From Buddleja alternifolia (Eukaryota > Streptophyta > Magnoliopsida > Lamiales > Scrophulariaceae), in contig CM033399.1 of NCBI GenBank assembly GCA_019426215.1, forward strand, positions 22,701,022 to 22,765,021: 64,000 bases of DNA, read 5' to 3'. The translations under genes were made by a program, and so were the position numbers. Shown here piece after piece: positions 22,822-35,267 of the stretch (positions within the stretch are counted from its first letter, which is position 1; the number at the start of each line of letters is the position of its first letter). Below the pieces are notes generated by a model. That model searched no databases. It saw only the letters and a program-made list of their open reading frames with translations, and was not told where the DNA came from.

Positions 22822-23295
22822 TTGGATGGAGCACAAGATTGTTCTGATCCAATGACTGCAAACAAAGACAGACTGCACTATGCGAGGGTTCTAGTTGAGG
22901 TAGATGTGGGAACAATGCCAGAGACCATTCAATTTGCAAATGAGAAAGGTATTTTGGTGGAACAAAAAGTGGTTTATGAATGGAAACCAATCCAATGTAT
23001 ACATTGCAGGGGGTATGGGCATAGTGAAGAGCACTGCAGAAAGAAAAGTAAACTAGTATGGAGGCCTAAACAGAACCAACCTCAAAAAAACCGAGAGACA
23101 CAACATGAAGTACAGGAGCAAATGCAGCCAAATCCAATAACAGTAACAGCTAATGAGAAGCGAGGAGAGGTCAATCAGTGGAAAACTGTTAATCCCAGGG
23201 GCAGACCAATGAGTGTTATAGATAAGTTTTATAACATGACAAGGCGTCGTATACAGCATAACTTTGGAAAAAATTCAATGAGTGTTTATCTATAA
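22822..23295 (+). pseudogene. LINE ORF1 fragment with CCHC zinc knuckle
   Basis: A 157-codon frame matching the C-terminal half of plant L1 ORF1 (the DUF4283 plus zf-CCHC_4 type). It has DRLHYARVLVEVDVG, then WKPIQCIHCRGYGHSEEHC, a CX2CX4HX4C knuckle, then a basic Gln-rich tail with RRRIQHNF. ORF1 proteins bind RNA in the LINE particle. The N-terminal domain and the following ORF2 are missing, so this is a fragment. Its insertion or the rearrangement that brought it here coincides with loss of the 3' exons of the ligase. It is the same strand and superfamily as the LINE at 7441 but covers a different part, so the two need not be the same copy. Confidence 0.8.
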
Positions 23296-23614
23296 ATTTT
23301 ATTGAAAGTTAGTTTTCTTCACATGAAGATGGTTATCTTACTTATAGATTAAAATTAGAATAACTTTGAATATCTACATAAATATATTGTAAAAAGATAA
23401 TTTCAATGACAACCCGGCCCCCCAATACTTTATTTTTGGATCCGTCCTTGATCTCCATATCTGAGAGAGACAATTTAGGTCTTGATCGTTTTTGCGCAAA
23501 TTGTCCATGTACTTTACACAATTAATGTCGAGTCGTTTTTAGGAGCACTTAAGACATATAACAACGTAACAAACTTGTTATCAACACGAATAACATACTT
23601 TCAATTGAGTAATA
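23296..23614. other. Junction DNA between LINE fragment and Sirevirus
   Basis: No gene. It contains tracts such as cccggccccccaatactt (about 23417) seen in many plant repeat remnants. The Sirevirus reading frame opens near 23620. Confidence 0.4.
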
Positions 23615-24693
23615 TTGTTTTTTAGGGGTAAAGAATTTTCAAAAGGCAGCGTTGATATAAACTTATTTAAAATTACCAATGACGAAGATATTCTCTTCGT
23701 CCAAATTTATGTTGATGATATTATCTTTAGATCTACTAATAAGCGATTGTGTGAGAAATTTTTGAAAATGATGCAAGATCAATTTGAAAAGAGCATGATG
23801 GATGAATTAACTTTCTTCCTAGGATTACAAGTTAAACAACTCTGTAATGGCAAATTTATAAAGCAAGCTAAATATATACGTGACATGATTAAGAAATTTG
23901 ATATGAAAAATGCATCATTTTCAAAAATTCCAATAAGCCAAACGCTTAAACTAGATAAAGATAAAAGTGGGAAGAAAATTGATATCACTAATTATAGAGG
24001 TGTCATTGGATCACTTCTTTATCTAACCGCTAGTAGACCAGATATTATATTTTTGGTATGCATGTGTGCTTGCTTTCAAGCTGATCCTAAAGAATTCCAC
24101 TTAATTGCTACCAATAGAATCCTTAAATACCTAAAAGGCATACAAAATGTGGGCTTATGGTATCCAAGGGAATCTCCTTTTGAACTAATTGGTTATTCTG
24201 AAGCAAATTTTGCAGGACGCAAAATTGATAGAAAAGTCCAAGTGGTACATGTCAATTTCTTGGCAACAGGTTAGTTTTATTGCATAGTAAGAAACAACAA
24301 TCCATAGCGACTTCTACCGCTGAGGCAGAATTTGTAGCCACTGGCAATTGCTGTGCACAAATCCTTTGGATGAGACAACAACTTAGAGATAATGAAGTAA
24401 TCTTAGGTCCCACACCCATTCCTTGTGATAACCGAAGTGCCTTAGCCATGACTCAAAACCTAGTTCTTCATTCTAGAACTAAACACATTGACATTCGCTA
24501 CCATTTCTTGCGTGACTATGTTCAAAAGAAAGATATCCTCAAGCATTTCATTGGAATTGACAAACAATTAGCGGATATCATTACCAAAGCGCTCAATAAA
24601 CAACATTTTCTCACTTTGAGAACTGAATTAGGTATGATTGATTTAACGTTTATTCATAAAGCATCATACTTTTTATGGGCATATAATTTATAG
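23615..24693 (+). pseudogene. Ty1/copia reverse transcriptase (C-terminal half) and RNase H
   Basis: Segment 1 (23615-24274) holds the palm of copia RT: FVQIYVDDIIFRSTN with the YVDD active site intact, FFLGLQVKQ, the YRGVIGSLLYLTASRPDI block, and LKYLKGIQNVGLWYPR. It then enters RNase H, where the first motif reads YSEANFAG (Glu for the usual Asp). A single missing base around 24234-24240 shifts the frame. Segment 2 (to 24693) has STAEAEFVATG, CDNRSALAMTQN, IDIRYHFLRD and LADIITKAL. Frameshift and motif change make it non-functional. Copy 1 carries the same frameshift plus an extra stop. Confidence 0.88.
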
Positions 24694-25489
24694 GGAATCC
24701 ACTTTATTATTATGTTTAAGCGATTTTCAAAATTGAAATGAGTTATCAATTTTAGGGGGAACTTTAAAATTGCATTTATTTCAGCCAGTTAGCGACAATG
24801 ATCAAAAATGACTTTTCACAATTTTATGTATTGATCATCAGCGCTTACTTATATGCTACGTAAAATTGATCGCTTACTAACATAAAAAGCTTTTTATTCA
24901 AAGCGCTCAAATATGTTATCCAAAAGAAAACTCAAAGCGCTAAAAAAATTCCTATTTAACACTGAGTAATTATTTTTGAAACTCATGCATCTTTTCATCG
25001 CTTAACAAGTGACGTGTGAATAAGTACAAAAGATTCCATTTTGGTCACTTCCCACGCGTTCCTATCAAATCCAACTGGCAGGTAAATATTGCTATCTAAA
25101 TAGGTAATTCAGTATCTGTGCATGCCTAAGTACGTGTCAATGTACTAATACGCGCGTGCAACTCACACTAAAATTTTCAAACGTTTTTTCAAAATTTTGA
25201 AAAAGTAACTGCGGACTTCAAATTCCTTTATTTTTGTTTTTACCATATGCAGTTCCTAATATATTGCGCTATTTCACATCCACTTTTATTAATAAACGGT
25301 GCACATTAAATGATTAATACACATGGACATTATCTAAGCATTTGAGAGGTTACTTTTTGCCATATGATTTAAATACCTCAAAATTTATAGAGATTATTGC
25401 TTCTTTCATAAATCACTCTGCAAAAAAAAAAAAAAAAAACTCTAACGCAAAAACACTTTTTTTCTCTCAAAACCTCAATAACTCTTCAA

Positions 25490-28400
25490 TGGCACCACGC
25501 AAAACTTCATCCAAATTTGTTGACTCCAATCCCTCAAAATCTAAGAAAAAAAACATGCAGTTCTCAATGCAGGATTCTTAGTCAACTGGGACTATCGCTT
25601 CTCCAACCAACACTTTCCAATGAGGGAAATTCTTTCCCTTGTTGAAGAATATGGGTTAAAGACCTTCATCACTTCTTACTTTAAGTGTCATGAGGAGGAA
25701 CTCAAACTCTTCTATGATAATGCTGTTATTGCTAAGGATCGCAACTCAGTCTCTTATAAATTTTCGTTTGCTGCCAAACCTTTCATCCTCACTCCCAAAC
25801 TTATCTCTGAAATATTCAAGCTTCCAACTGAAGGGTGCTTAGTTAAAGAAGTAACAATGGGCGATATGACCAAGGTTTGGAAATCATGAAAAGACCTGAA
25901 GCTGAAGACTATGAGCCTGATTTCAAGAATAAAGATATGAAGGGTGAATATGCAATTTTGGCGGACATCTGTGCCAAGATGGTGGAATGTCGGAAGGGAT
26001 CTTTGGACATGATGATCGCTATAATCCAAATGATGAAAATGGTGAAGATTAACTGGTCCTCGTACGTGTTCAATCTTATCAAGGCCGCGCTGAAGAAATT
26101 CGTGAATCCCAGGCCTTATGGGATTCTCTTTAGTTATCTTCTAAATGCTTGCGGTTACGTCAACACTGCCGGATCAGATATCCCTGCTCTTAAATTTTAT
26201 GGAAAAAAGATGATCCCTGAGCTACTGAACCCTAAGTGAAGGGTTGGCGCAACAATTCCCAAGGAAAAGAAAGTGCGACTCACTGCTTTAGTGAGACTTT
26301 AGGAAGATGCTGAGGAGAAAGCAACCTCCTTAGAGGATGAACCTGTCAAATAGGTCGCAAAAATCTTCTAAGACTAACGCTGAGCTGTCAAAGAGAAATT
26401 GAGGAAGGAGAAAAAGCAAAAATCCCCTTCTCCTCCTCTTAAGTTCGAATTCTGTCATGATTCTGATCAAGAAGAAAAAGAAAAAGATGTTGTGCCTCTA
26501 GCTCGCAGGCGGAGACCATCATCTGCACAGGGATCAACAACAAACTGAGCATCCAGCGCATGAAGAAACCTCTAGTACCCTTCCTAAAATGGACACAGAG
26601 CCTGAAGCTAATCCAACTTCAGATGCTAATGTGATTAGCGATCAGTGTAAGTACTTGTAAATCTACAATGTGCATTATCCTTCTTTCTGTTAGCTTATTT
26701 TTTTAATGCTAGGATTATCTTTCAACTCGATTAGATGGGATGCAGTATACAGTCAAAGCACTCGCTGCTCAGAATAGTCCAATTTTCATTACACCCATCA
26801 CAAGTCTCATCACTCTTGATGATGAAGCATCTACGGAGCTTGAGTTTGCGGAACGCTCTGTTCCAGAAACAACTGATGTTGATTCAAGCCCTCAAGGCAA
26901 GCGACTATTTTTGAGTAAATTTTTTTCAAAAGTTGAAAATTCTTTTTCTCATCGCTTTCTTGTTTCAGCTTCGATTTTTGCTGATGCTGAGGCAACCTTC
27001 CCACCAGAGATTGAAATGGAGACCTGACATCTGTTGTGGATATTGCCAAAGAAATGGATCAAGTCCTTCCCGACGCTGAAATTTCTCCAGCTAAGGAAGT
27101 GACTGTGAATGCTGAGAGGTCGACAGAAGTGGCCTCAATTATTCCAACACCAACTTCTCCTCCTCCTGCTATTAATTTCTTTCCCAGAGGCTACAATGCC
27201 AATGTTGAGTACTACTATGCCTAGAGAGAAAATAATACCAAGCAGATGGTTGACATGGAGATCACCTTTCAATCAACTCTCCACAGCCCTATTTTATCAG
27301 ACGCCAAGAAAGTTGCAATTTTTGAGACGCTGGCCAATCTCTGTCTCAATACTAAGAAGCATCTGAAATCTCGATTGGGATACATTCGGCGACCCTAACA
27401 CATTGTCACTAAATTTGAAGTCGAGCGTTTCAATCTATCTAGCCGACACTCAGAAGAGTTTTATCCTCTGCACCAGAACAAGACTGTCTTCAAGAATCCT
27501 AACTTTTTTGGTAGGCTCAAGGACCCAGATGAGGAATTGCTAAATGCCATTGGGTACTCAGCCAAGCCGAAGATTGTTCTATCCCTACAGAACGCTCTCT
27601 TTCCATGCCCCTCACTGCTTTGGATAGGAAAAAGAGCAGTAGTCATTGAGTGTCCTAATCCAATCAACTCTTGGGTCGAAGAAGAGGCCAGAGAATTTCT
27701 AGCACAAGTCTGGGCCGACTACTTTGATCTTGAATGAGAAAAATTTAAGAAGTTAGTCGAGGCCAAGAAGAATAGACTTGAACCCGCTAAGCTAGGCAAT
27801 CGCTGGATGATTGATATATCTATATGGGTGGAAGAATTTGTATTGCACCATTATACAATTGAAGCATTGGTGCAGATTCCCTTTCTCTTTGAATTCGGGA
27901 TCTAATATAGGTAAAGGGATATGCTGTCTTCATGCTCAATCAGTGTCAAGAACTAGTGGGAGATGTTAGCACTTTGCCTTACTACAGACAGAGCATTGAG
28001 CGATACATCAGAAACGAGCTTCTCAAATTCATAAAAGGCAATCGATTTGACCTGAATGAATATGCATCTACTAGTAAACATGGCAAAGCTCCCCGACTAA
28101 GCAAAGCACACATGATCCTCAGTGATGAGCAAAAAGAAGATCACAGAACAGGCAGAGCGGTTATCGAGAATGCTCAATCTATGGACATAACCTTCAACCA
28201 AAATTTTAGTTTCAATGCGTTCAAGGCCCACACTATGCTGCCAGGTCTATTATGCGAACAAAATATCCGCGTGGCTCAGATTCTTTCTCTCATTCAACAG
28301 TGGATCAAGCGCTCGTACAGGCCCTTGTGCCTTATCTGATGGACTTCTTCAACTCTTATAACTCAGGAGTGACTCTCCCGGAAGACGCTGATCTAGCGTT

Positions 28401-29640
28401 ATGTGCTGAACAGCACGAAGATGCTATCTTTTTCATTCTTTGGACTCACTGCCTCAGTCTAAGGCATATTATGGAAATGATTGGCCCACTCTGGGTCATC
28501 CCTGTTGCAAAACCTTATCTTTCCGGGGAAATCAGGGAAATGCAAGTGGATCTGTATACAGCTGTGGAAGACGATATCATGCCAGATGTTCCAAGCGCTT
28601 TAGCTGAAGAAGCACCACTTAATGTCTAAGTTGTAGAAATTAATAATGCAACTAAGTTAATGGACAAAGCGATTGATGAGGTCGCTGAATCAAAGGAATC
28701 TAATGAACCGCTTATCAGAGATCTCACCAAGTGAAAAGCTATGACAGTCGAGTCTGATGGACTTGAGTCTTCTCCTGAGCATTTAGAGTCCTCAAGCGAC
28801 TCAGATTCTGAAAGTTATTCAGGCAAGCGATCAGGAACTCCCTTATAGAAATCTAAGGGCCCTGCTCTCAACTTGAGACTCGAAATGCGGATTGCATTCA
28901 AGGAATGCGACACACTCGGATAAGGGATGTAAAAAATGAAGCCCTTCAGTGTTCTACGACAGTTCTCAATCAAGTCTGTCCACTTCTCAAAACCCTGACC
29001 TCAATAATTTTGCAATCTCTTGCTCAAAATGCATCTGCGGATGCCGAGCGACATAATAAATCAAATCCAGTCACTCAGAGTATCGCTGAGCAAGTTGCTC
29101 TCTTAGTTCGATGAATTCAAACTCCTCGAAAAAGACATTCTCAAAATCCACGCCTGTTGATAATGTCAAAAAGGGGGGATAATATGCCAAAAGCCAAAGC
29201 CGTTGATTCCAAAACCGATAATAAAAATTGGCGTGCAATGTTTGATAAAATCAAAAGCAATAAATAGAAAGTTACCAAAATGCGCAAGCCAAGATACTTT
29301 AGGCAGAGGCATAAGCTACCTGACTTGCAAGTCGATTTTCTCGAAGGCATGGGTTTTCACCCATATGCCGCACCTCTGAGAAGGCTGCTCAATTGGAAGC
29401 TTCGAATGACAAAGTTCGAGACATCTACCATGATCTCATCAGGACGCTTGGTATTCAACCGAGAAAATGGGTTGAGAGGTTCCTTGAATTTTGAGAAAGC
29501 GTTGTGAAGAACATAGATGACTATAATGAAGAATAATATACAACAATGGTGGACATCGATATAGTCCTTCTGGATCTCGCTAGAGAGATCTTTGACGCTG
29601 AGGAAAGAGATGCAGCAACAAAGCGACAACAAAGAAAATA
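25490..29640 (+). pseudogene. Sirevirus env-like region, decayed
   Basis: From the ATG at 25490 (MAPRKTSSKF) the protein is broken by a TAG at about 25579 and many later stops and shifts. Recognisable blocks: REILSLVEEYGLKTF to FKLPTEGCLVKE (25620-25889), a charged helical block (25877-26239), acidic Ser/Pro-rich tracts (26740-27224), a block with FLEFGI-like hydrophobic stretches (27540-27900), and a C-terminal coiled-coil-like region (about 29280-29640). This general plan (basic start, 'putative plant transposon protein' region, acidic linker, coiled coil) is that of env-like ORFs of SIRE/Maximus elements. I see no convincing signal peptide or membrane anchor, so an envelope function is unsupported here. 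Confidence 0.6.
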
Positions 29641-29887
29641 ATTGCTTAAATATTTCTATCTATTCCTTATATTTTCTTTTGCTTATATTTCAGTACAAAC
29701 ATTGTATGCTCTTCAGGTCATATATATAAATGAATGTTTGACACTGAAACATCTTGTTGAAACTAATCTAACTATTAGCCAACTAACCTAACTTTCTAAT
29801 GCTAACATATGACATCTTTTGGCTTTTGTCTAACTCTTAAATTATAAAAAAGTTAAAGTCTTGACATCATCGAAAAAGGAAAAATTG
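29641..29887 (+). other. Sirevirus 3' untranslated region with polypurine tract
   Basis: AT-rich DNA after the env-like region. The purine run at about 29868-29887 lies immediately before the LTR and would prime plus-strand synthesis. Confidence 0.6.
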
Positions 29888-31351
29888 TTAAAAAATTTCA
29901 TGTTAGATGTTTTGATGATGAAAAGATAGGATTTTATTTTAGACCCCAAAAAGAATGTAAGTTTAAGGTTTCATAGAAAATATGTATAAGCGTTGAAAGT
30001 TTATTATTTCATTAGGCTTGAGTTTTTATATTTATAGTTTTTAGACTAAGTATTGGATACTCAATCCCTGATAGAATTGTAATTGAGTCCATCAAAGAGA
30101 AAGTTGAAGATCAGCTTCTGAAGCTAAATGAAGATTAAGATTGTCTTAAGTGTCTATCAAACAGTAAAGACATTTCAGGATTTCTGAATCAGCGTCTAAG
30201 TAACCAAGCGACTGAGATTCACCTCAAGGACTTAAATGCAATCAATAAAGGCATTTATTTTCATCAGGAAATAAATTCAAATGCATTTAATGCCTAATAA
30301 GTACATTAAATGTGATAAGGCCATTTGACGTACGTACAAGCTGCCATTGACTAGACTGTCACATCTAATCGGAACAGCAGAATTTCAAAGATTTCAGAAT
30401 GGAAGTAGTTTCACTCGCGAGTGAAAGGCACTCGCCAGCACATGTGTCCAAGGACACTCTCTCCAAGAATTTCCTATAAATAAGACATTTCAGCAAACCC
30501 TAAACATAAAAGAATAAATACACGCGAACTTCTATTCAAGCTAAGTTGCACAATCTTTGTTGAATATCAAATCCATAATTCTTCCAAGAAAAGCTTTTAA
30601 ATCACCATATCCAAATCATTTAAGGTTTTCATACATCCTAAAGACAGTCACCAATATCTCAAATATTTTCCTTAAAGAACCCTACTCTATTATTCATATA
30701 TTTCAAGTTGTTTGAACTTCCAAATGAAACAAACCCTAGTGACAAAAACCCTCCAACCTGTATTCTCTGTGTGAAGAAGAAGTTGCTTGTAAATCATTAT
30801 TTCTGGGTTAAAGAAGCTTGTTGAAGAGATCTTAGTAGAGTTGAAATCTGTGTGATCAAGGAGCTCAAGATCATCTTCATAGTTATTCATCATTTGTAGA
30901 AGTCATTTGTGTGAATACTTTGGTAATCATTTAGTGGATTTCCTTGAGTGCAAATGAGAAGAAGAACGTAGTTGGGATTACATCGTCCATTGAACCTTTC
31001 ATAGCTTGTGTTATTTACTTTACTATTCTATTGCTTTATCTATCATTTGCATTATATTCTTTAAAAACATTAAAATCAGTCAAGCAACTAATTAGGAAAC
31101 CGAACACTAAGTAACAAAATCATTCCGCTGTGCTATCCCGAATTAAGCGATCTAAGCTTTACCCTACTTTGGTAATTACTAAAATTACTAAATCTAAGTT
31201 ATCTCCTTCCTGCGCTTAACAAAGCGCTTTGCTTTCCAAGCATTCAAAATAGTTTAAGAGGCAAGAAAATATTTGAAGTTAAAAGAAAACTTCAGGGTCT
31301 ACTCAACTCCCCCTTCTAGATCCTTTTCGTATGTCATTTAGGACCAACATC
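29888..31351 (+). repeat. Sirevirus 3' LTR, about 1.46 kb
   Basis: The LTR starts at tgttaaaaaatttc or at the tgttagatgttttgatgatg a few bases on, the latter being the usual look of SIRE/Maximus LTR starts. It ends near 31351 after cccccttctagatcc and accaaca. A TATA box tataaataa lies at 30475-30483. The U3 holds an 18-bp perfect palindrome at 30409-30426. The length is normal for the lineage. No partner 5' LTR is in the window. Confidence 0.7.
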
Positions 31352-32602
31352 CACTTTTTGTGAAATCGATCAGCGTAGATGGGAGATCTCTCCGATGCGG
31401 CTTCAACAACAAGGCATGAAGGGTTGGGTGTTTTTGATTAATCGGTCAGAAGGTACGGGGGTTTCGTCTGAATCTGGTTAGGTGATTATCGGAATGGGTG
31501 TTAAAAAAATAGTGGGTTGAGGTCATCAATACCCGTGGTGATTAGAGTAAGAAATTCTAGTGATTTACAGCGATGCCCGGGTTTGAATTTCTCATCACAA
31601 TTGAAACATAGTCCTTGCTTTTGGCGATGTTGCATTTCAGCTAGTGATAAACAGCGAATAGGCAGTGGAGGTAGGGATCGGGGTCGGGGAGGTGCAGGAA
31701 GTAGTGGAGGTTGATGTGGGTTATTCTGAAAATTATAGTTACAGGTTTGATAGTGGGGGTAGGTGCGAAAAACGTTATTGGCGGAATTTTTGATCCTTGA
31801 GTTTATCCTCAATGAGTTTGGCTAACTCGATGGCTTCAATTATGGTAGCGGGTTTATGGATTGCGAGTTCTTATTGAACTTTGAGTTTAAGGCCCGAGAT
31901 GAAGCAGTTTAGAATAATAGTGCTCGGTAATCCTACAGCGCAGTTGCAAAGCTTTTCAAAGGGTACCAGCTATTCAGTGATAGTTCCAGTTTGGCGGAGC
32001 TTGAAGAGCTCTGCTTGGTGGTTGTCATATGTTGACAGACCAAAACGCAACTGCAATGCCTGGGTAAATACCTCTCACATTGAAATTTGGCCATTCGTGT
32101 ACATCCACTTATACTAACTGAGAGCGTCGCCAGTCATATAGAATGATACAAGTGAAACATGTTGTTCAGTAGGGGTTTGGTAGTAGGAAAAGTATTAGTA
32201 TTTCAGCTTGAAATAGCTAATCCAATGGGTTGGTACCGTCAAAATGGTTTAGGATAATTTTTGGAGGTTTCACTGAGGGAAAAAGTTTGGTTGGGGGGTT
32301 GGGTACGTGTATGGTTTGTTGGGAGGAGGTGCCGACGTGGTAAGGGTTCTACGGTGTGGAGGGGGCTTTGGTTGCTGGGCAGCCGTAGGCGGAGGGAGGC
32401 ATTCTTGCAGTGAATGGAGTGTAAAAGTGAGGGATTGAAGGTGGGCTAGAATCTGTTAGGTGGTTTCATGATTGATTGCAATTTGAGTTTTTTGTTCCTC
32501 CATTTGGATTTGGACGTCTTTCATCGTTTCCAAAAGGTGAGCGACGACCTCTTATGTGGATGTGGGACTGGCGGTACTATGAGTTTTTCGAGGCGGCATC
32601 TC
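31352..32602 (-). pseudogene. Ty3 (chromovirus-like) gag, truncated and decayed
   Basis: On the minus strand gag starts near 32600 (ATGCCGCCTCG, then a Gln/Glu-rich segment with DVQIQMEEQKTQIA) directly after the primer-binding site. It runs through a decayed capsid region with several stops and reaches a Pro-rich stretch and a zinc knuckle at 31560-31640: QKQGLCFNCDEKFKPGHRC, the CX2CX6GHXC form common in Tekay/Del-like chromoviruses. Just after this the Sirevirus LTR end (31351) cuts it off, so protease, RT and integrase are missing. Confidence 0.75.
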
Positions 32603-32960
32603 TCTACAAGAGCACCAATGTAATATCCCGATTCGAAATGGGAATAATATCTAGAAAAGAGAAAAAAGAATAATTAAATGTCTGAATTCTTCTATACTTC
32701 ACGTAACTGGAAAAACTTACAAATAAGTAATAATAACAAATCTAGAAACAAAGAAACTACTACTACCACTAAATCACTAATCAGATAGTGGCTATGACTC
32801 AACTTTCAAATCTTAATTAAATTCTAAATTGACAGTGGGACTCCTTAAAACATAACAAATTAAATTGAATAAAATTAGCATGGATCACATATGGTAATTA
32901 ATAAGGCGAGTAGGCCTTTTTATGGGTCTGGTTGAATTTGGGCTCGAGGCTGGCGTTACA
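32603..32960 (-). repeat. Primer-binding site and 5' LTR of the minus-strand Ty3 element
   Basis: On the plus strand the LTR is 32619-32960 (342 bp), starting tgtaatatcccg and ending ggcgttaca, so the minus strand also reads TG...CA. The primer-binding region, ttggtgctcttgtag on the minus strand (about 32604-32618), lies between LTR and gag. The 3' LTR is absent. Confidence 0.8.
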
Positions 32961-34278
32961 GTTTGTCTTTTTGATGCAGTCATACAATCATTTAATTTTC
33001 AAGTGAAATGTTGTGCTACTTTATATGTCTGTAGCCGCTACTGTCGCTTTTGTTTAGTTTTGTAAATATGATTAGTAGCAATAATTTTTTTTCCTGGTTA
33101 CAATTAGCGGCAATATGATGATATTAGAAAATAAGTAATATGATTGTTTCATGTATGTTTAGGTATATATATTTGGGTTGGAAATTTGGCTTGAATTCAT
33201 AGCTTGAGGTTCAAGTACTAGACAGACTCTTTTGGTTGCTTGGTTTACATGAGTTGGCTTATTCTGACACATGTAATTCCTTGTTTGGTTGGCTGACTAG
33301 AATAAGCCAACAAACCCACGACCCAGTCTTAGAACCATTGTACCATGGTTATTCCAACAAACCTCTTGAGGTGATTCTTGTTAAACCCATCAACTTGGTT
33401 TAATACTCCATGCTGTGTGTAAAGACAATTTTACCCTTTCCTATAAATATCCCACTACACTTTCCTTTTTTATTTTACCCTTTATTTTTTGTACAATTTG
33501 CATATCCTCTTGTTTAATTGCTTAGAATTTATTAGGGTTTAATGTTTGTAGAAGTTAGCTTTCCTTAGTTCTATTTTGATGAAGAGTTATTTTTCTGTTT
33601 TGTAACCCAATTTGTCATGGGTACCATGGGTGAAGCTATGTTGATGCGGATTCTTCGTTTTCAAATTGTTTTTAAGTATATTTTTTACTTAAAAATCTTA
33701 TTAATGTGTTTGGAGTGTTCTCTTCAGCAACATGACTAAGACATATGAATGGTAGTTTTTTATTTTGGTATATTCTATTTTCAGTTTTGGTTGAATTTTT
33801 GAATGTGACTTTCGTGGATTTCAGCTTGTATTTTTGGTATACACTTATATTTCTTGCATTTCAGTGTGTATTTTTGGAGGTTTGGATGTGTATTTTTGCC
33901 CTTTTCAATCTTAGTTAGTTTTGTGCCTTTTTATTACTATTGTCATTTTTTTTTGATGGAAAAATAAATAAAAATAAAAATGACAATAGTAATAAAAAGA
34001 AAATGACAACTATTGTCATTTCTGTTTGTGGATTTCACCATTTTTTAATGTTGTGGTTTCTAAATAATTTGTTATCCATATTAAGTAACGATCGATTAGG
34101 CTTTCGAGCAATATGGGTGCGTATAGTTAGATATATTATGGCCCATAGGAGCCAAATCAAATATCCTATGTCTTTTGACTAACTGGTAACAATGATGCTG
34201 ATTGTCATAGCCAACTGAGAATGGACATAGGTACGTTTACTAGGTTATGCTACTTGTTATAGAATGTTGGGGGTTTAG
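32961..34278. other. AT-rich DNA between Ty3 LTR and the PIF-type transposase
   Basis: No gene is supported. It contains a perfect 24-bp inverted repeat (33927-33999). The stretch near 33214-33290 (gactcttttggttgcttgg) resembles ends of plant PIF/Harbinger elements, but I could not find a matching inverted end downstream. Confidence 0.4.
33927..33999. repeat. Perfect 24-bp inverted repeat (hairpin)
   Basis: Arms 33927-33950 (ctttttattactattgtc...) and 33976-33999 are exact reverse complements around a 25-base loop. A smaller related dyad, aaatgaca/tgtcattt, follows at about 34002-34022. Confidence 0.9.
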
Positions 34279-35267
34279 ATGAAGTATGTTCAATTAGAAA
34301 AAAAAGTGTGCTTCTCTTTGACTGTTATATCTTATCACAAAAAGAATCGGACAGTTAAGCTTGATCATGTTAGATCGGGTCACACCGTCGGCCTATATTT
34401 CAACGCGGTACTCACGACATTGCTTAAACTACATCTCCTCATTCTTGTGACACCAAACATGTGAATGATGAATGCGCCGTGACGAGATGGAAAACTTTCA
34501 AGGTGTGAATGTTTTATCTTTGTATAATGGGTTTTATTCTTATTGGTAATGTGATGCATTACACGCATGTATATTAAGAATTAATTAATGGATTTGCTCC
34601 TGAAAATACAAGGATGCCTTGGTACACTTGACGGTACCTATATTGATGTTCAAACACCTCTATTCGATAAATGAAGATATCACAATAGGAAAGGAGGAAT
34701 AAGTGTAAACGTTCTTGGAGTGGTTGACCGAGATATGAATTTTTTTCACATGTTGCCGGGGAGGGTTCGGCTGTCGATTAACCGAGCCAATGGATTGAAA
34801 GTACCCAATGGTCAGTTATGTTATTATTTGTTTTGATAGTTATACCTGTTTATATATTTAAATAATTAATACGTGTAATAACTTAGTTCACATATTTTCT
34901 TTTAAATACCGGTCAATACTACTTGTGTGACAACGGTTACATGAATTGTCACGGGTTTCTAACACCGTACAGAAGCGTAAGATATCATTTAGATGAATGG
35001 TCTGAAGGTTGTCGTGCTCCGCAAGATGCGAAGGAGTTTTATAACCAGAGACATATGAAAACGTGCAATGTTATTGACCGTACATGGGGCATAATGAAGT
35101 GGAGATGGGATATTTTGAGGAGCACGACCTTTTATCCCTTAAGTACTCAGAACCGAATGATTTTAGGTTGTTCGCTACTGCACAATTTCATTCATCGTGA
35201 GATGGAGATTGACCTGACAGAGGCACAAGTCCCAGAAAATCATCAAGAGAGATATAATGATGATTAA
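34279..35267 (+). pseudogene. PIF/Harbinger transposase (DDE_Tnp_4), decayed
   Basis: Blocks in family order. An N-terminal helical region with KKNRTVKLDHVRSGHTVGLYF (34330-34400). The catalytic start GCLGTLDGTYIDV (about 34613-34650), then GGISVNVLGVVDRDMNFF. After a likely intron, YYLCDNGYMNCHGFLTPYR, RYHLDEW, and DAKEFYNQRH followed by NVIDRTWGIMKWRWDILR and LLHNFIHREMEID. Two probable introns lie at about 34500-34611 and 34813-34915. Defects: an in-frame TGA near 34673, and the catalytic glutamate of the NVIER motif reads Asp. It cuts and pastes DNA in intact elements; this copy should be dead. Confidence 0.88.

Larger units (their letters stand above)
23615..31351 (+). mobile_element. 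Sirevirus-type Ty1/copia, copy 2: RT/RNase H, env-like region, 3' LTR
   Basis: The element starts inside reverse transcriptase and keeps everything 3' of that: RNase H (to 24693), a spacer with a purine tract (near 24755), a long decayed env-like region (25490-29640), a purine tract (tcgaaaaaggaaaaattg, about 29868-29887), and a complete LTR. No 5' LTR, gag, protease or integrase is present. The LTR's end at about 31351 abuts a minus-strand Ty3 gag, so it probably inserted into, or recombined with, that element. 24138-26537 is a near-perfect repeat of 1-2399. Confidence 0.85.
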
